DNA from: Blastomussa wellsi
Lineage: Eukaryota > Cnidaria > Anthozoa > Scleractinia > Plerogyridae
Direction of reading: 5' to 3'
NCBI GenBank assembly: GCA_947652115.1
Contig: OX393565.1
Location: 25,848,583-25,912,582 of the forward strand
Length of the DNA stretch: 64,000 bases
The position numbers and the translations under genes were made by a program. Positions 61,845 through 64,000 of this stretch are shown one piece after another. A model generated the notes under the pieces. That model was not told where the DNA came from. It worked only from the letters and a program-made list of their open reading frames with translations, and did not search any database. How positions within the stretch are numbered: position 1 is the first letter of the stretch; each line of letters begins with the position of its first letter.

Positions 61845-64000
61845 ATGGCGGCTTCGGTGAGTTTTGGAACGTTGACGAACATTGGAGATAAAACTTCGAA
61901 TAATCCGGATAGCTGGCAAGATGCAAACACTGCGTTGGCAGAGCTTGACAAAGGTGCGTATTACCCAATGTGGTAAACAAGGAATTTTTAATCAAGTGGA
62001 ATCAATTTTAATTAAATCAATACTTGTATCCTGGGAGCTTTTTCAAGATCATATATTTATGTGTTGTGGTTTAAATTTAGTTCGATTTTATGCTTCCAGT
62101 TTTTTCAGATGATGATGAATATGAGACAAACAATGAAAGTGGTTTGAAAAAATTGAACTGAAGATAAATTTAAACATTGGGCTTATATTTATAACTACAA
62201 AATACATGTACAAGTCTACTTTTCAAGCTATTCTGATTGAGGTGGCTCGTCGGTTCGGCTGTCAATTCCAAGGTATGTTACTCAGTTGGCTCGTTGGCTC
62301 ATCAGCTCAACATTCAAACTGCGACTGACGAGCCACCGAGCTGCAGAGCCACTAAATTATAAATTAGACTTCACTGACAAGCCACAGAGCTGCCTCACTT
62401 CACTTCAAAATAATGGCCCTGTATTCTTTTGTTACTACCAAACATTTAAAACACACCTTAACATATATACACCCTATCTTATCAGGTTGGTATGGGAATA
62501 TTGACGAAATGGTGGGGGTAGGAGATACAAAAGGGTTATTGCACTTATTTTGCATCCCCCCCCCCCCCCAGGTTCAGGAACAGTGAAAAATTAATTCTTT
62601 AGAGCAAATATTATAAGTAGCGATAAGGCAGAGATTTCCGTAAGCCCTAGCACCCGACGAAAATCGCCGTCTAGTTATCCTGGTCCTGGGCACCAGCTAC
62701 TCAGATATTTTGGAAGATGATAAAATTCACTGCGTGAAATTGTCACTTCCAGCACGGTGATAAAAAACAAATCAGGGTCTGAAATTGCAACCGATATGAC
62801 TAGCCGATTCGACTAAAATTCCATCCATGGTGTCTACAAGTTCAAGTTTATCTCACATCATAAAACTTGGAAGTTTAAAATTACCTTGTAATGCTGTGCA
62901 AACCTTATGACACGTCATGTATGCCTATGAATTGTGTGTCTTTTTATGCAATCTGGCAACCAAAAAATTTGTTCTTTGATGGCTACTCCCTGTCCTTCTC
63001 CTTGTACTTCAAAATTTCAGGAGAACCCTGATAGGGCAATATAATTATGATTCTCCAGGGATGCAAAGTAGAAATAATTATAGAATTCTTCAGGGGCAAA
63101 TGATCCTGTTATTATGGAATTCTCATGGAGTTAGCAGAATTGCTAATAGATTTCTTTAGGGTTTAAGAAGATGTTTATAACAGATTTTGTTAGGGGTAAG
63201 AATGAAACATCTGCTCTCAAAAAGAGAGTGTGTATTATAAAGATATAGCCCAATATGACATAAAAGTCATGAATTTATATGTTGATTCTATTATTAATAC
63301 TTCAGGACTGCGGTCAGGTAAAACAGGAGAGCAGTGTGAGGCAATAGTCAGGTTTCCAGGATTATTTGAGAAATATCCTTTGCCAATTCTAATCAACTCT
63401 GCCCTGCTAAAGCTTGCTGATGTTTTTCGAGTTGGGTAATTGTTTACATGTATTTGTTAACATTATCATTATTTTTCCATAAGCTGATTTTATTTACAAT
63501 TCTCGCCAGATTGTCAAAAATTTAACCAAAAATCAATGTGGGAACTAAGGAACCACACCAATTGAATAAATTCACTTAATGAGTGAGACAAGTTCACTTC
63601 AGAAAGTTATTTGCAATATTTTGGAGCTTGCAGACACTGTAGCCATATATTCGCTAACAAAGCATGTTTTTTCAGATTTAGGGTGTTCTTCTGGGTATGT
63701 TATCTCCAAAAAGAATTTGGTGAACCCCATGTTTTGCATTTCTGACATTAGTAATTATTATCTTACAGTGGTGAAAGTCTCAGAAAATTTCATAGCAATG
63801 TCCTTAAATCAGTGGAAAGGAGAGTTAAAACACCAGAAAAAGTTGATGTCAATTTTTATCATTGAAACTATGAAAATGTTTATTCTTTCTTTCAGGAGTA
63901 ATTTCCTTCGACTTTGTATTCTCAAGGTCACCCAACAAAGTGAAAAACACTTGGATAAAGTGTTGAATGTGGATGAATTCTTGAAGCGCATTTACTCAGT
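61845..64000 (+). CDS. INTS7: Integrator complex subunit 7, 5' part (runs off the right edge)
   Basis: INTS7 is a nuclear HEAT-repeat subunit of Integrator, which cleaves snRNA and other nascent RNAs and attenuates pol II. Three exons are visible: 61845-61953, 63306-63435 and 63896 to the edge, joined in phase. The protein begins MAASVSFGTLTNIGDK and then tracks human INTS7 closely: QDANTALAELDKGLRSGK, GEQCEAIVRFPGLFEKYP, LPILINSALLKLADVFRVG, NFLRLCILKVTQQSEKHLDK, VLNVDEFLKRIYSV. The start is fixed by the conserved exon 1 and its short 5' region. More than 80% of the gene lies beyond the window. Confidence 0.95.
62062..62176. mobile_element. Fold-back MITE related to 30417-30567
   Basis: TTGTGGTTTAAATTTA at the left and TAAATTTAAACA at the right are inverted. 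Internal TATGAGACAAA is shared with the 30417 element (CATGAGACAAA). It lies in INTS7 intron 1. Confidence 0.65.

Overview
The window is nuclear DNA of an animal, most likely an anthozoan cnidarian (stony coral or relative). The evidence is AT-rich sequence, GT-AG introns that keep phase through every gene model, seven genes of metazoan type, and introns and spacers packed with short fold-back and TIR elements plus a tRNA-derived SINE. The species call is inference; no marker gene is present.

Layout. 281-15398 (minus): an MTA-family subunit of the NuRD chromatin complex, 5' complete, with its 3' end beyond the left edge. 15399-21838: 6.4 kb without a supported gene, holding a decayed Harbinger transposon, fold-back elements and a tRNA-like repeat. 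21839-26451 (minus): FAM161, a centriole/cilium protein. 26774-30948 (plus): cornichon 4, an ER cargo receptor, head to head with FAM161. 30949-37217: 6.3 kb without a supported gene, with two related minisatellites and a long hairpin. 37218-38159 (minus): a single-exon, bacterial-type ROK fructokinase. 38388-51349 (plus): an 11-exon S9 prolyl-oligopeptidase-family peptidase, head to head with the kinase. 52358/53765-61643 (minus): DTL/CDT2, substrate receptor of the CRL4 ubiquitin ligase. 61845-64000 (plus, runs off the right edge): Integrator subunit 7, head to head with DTL.

Three of the gene pairs are divergent with only 200-320 bp between start codons, so shared bidirectional promoters are likely. 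The DTL-INTS7 arrangement is, from recall, also found in human (1q32.3), which would make it very old microsynteny. The genes do not form one pathway; they are mainly housekeeping genes (chromatin, secretion, proteolysis, replication licensing, snRNA processing, cilia).

No clearly new system is present. The most interesting points are two classical C2H2 zinc fingers inserted in the MTA protein, the intronless bacterial-type fructokinase, the DTL-INTS7 pair, a hidden terminal DTL exon that may carry the PIP box, and nested transposons whose insertion sites can be read against uninterrupted paralogous copies in this same window.
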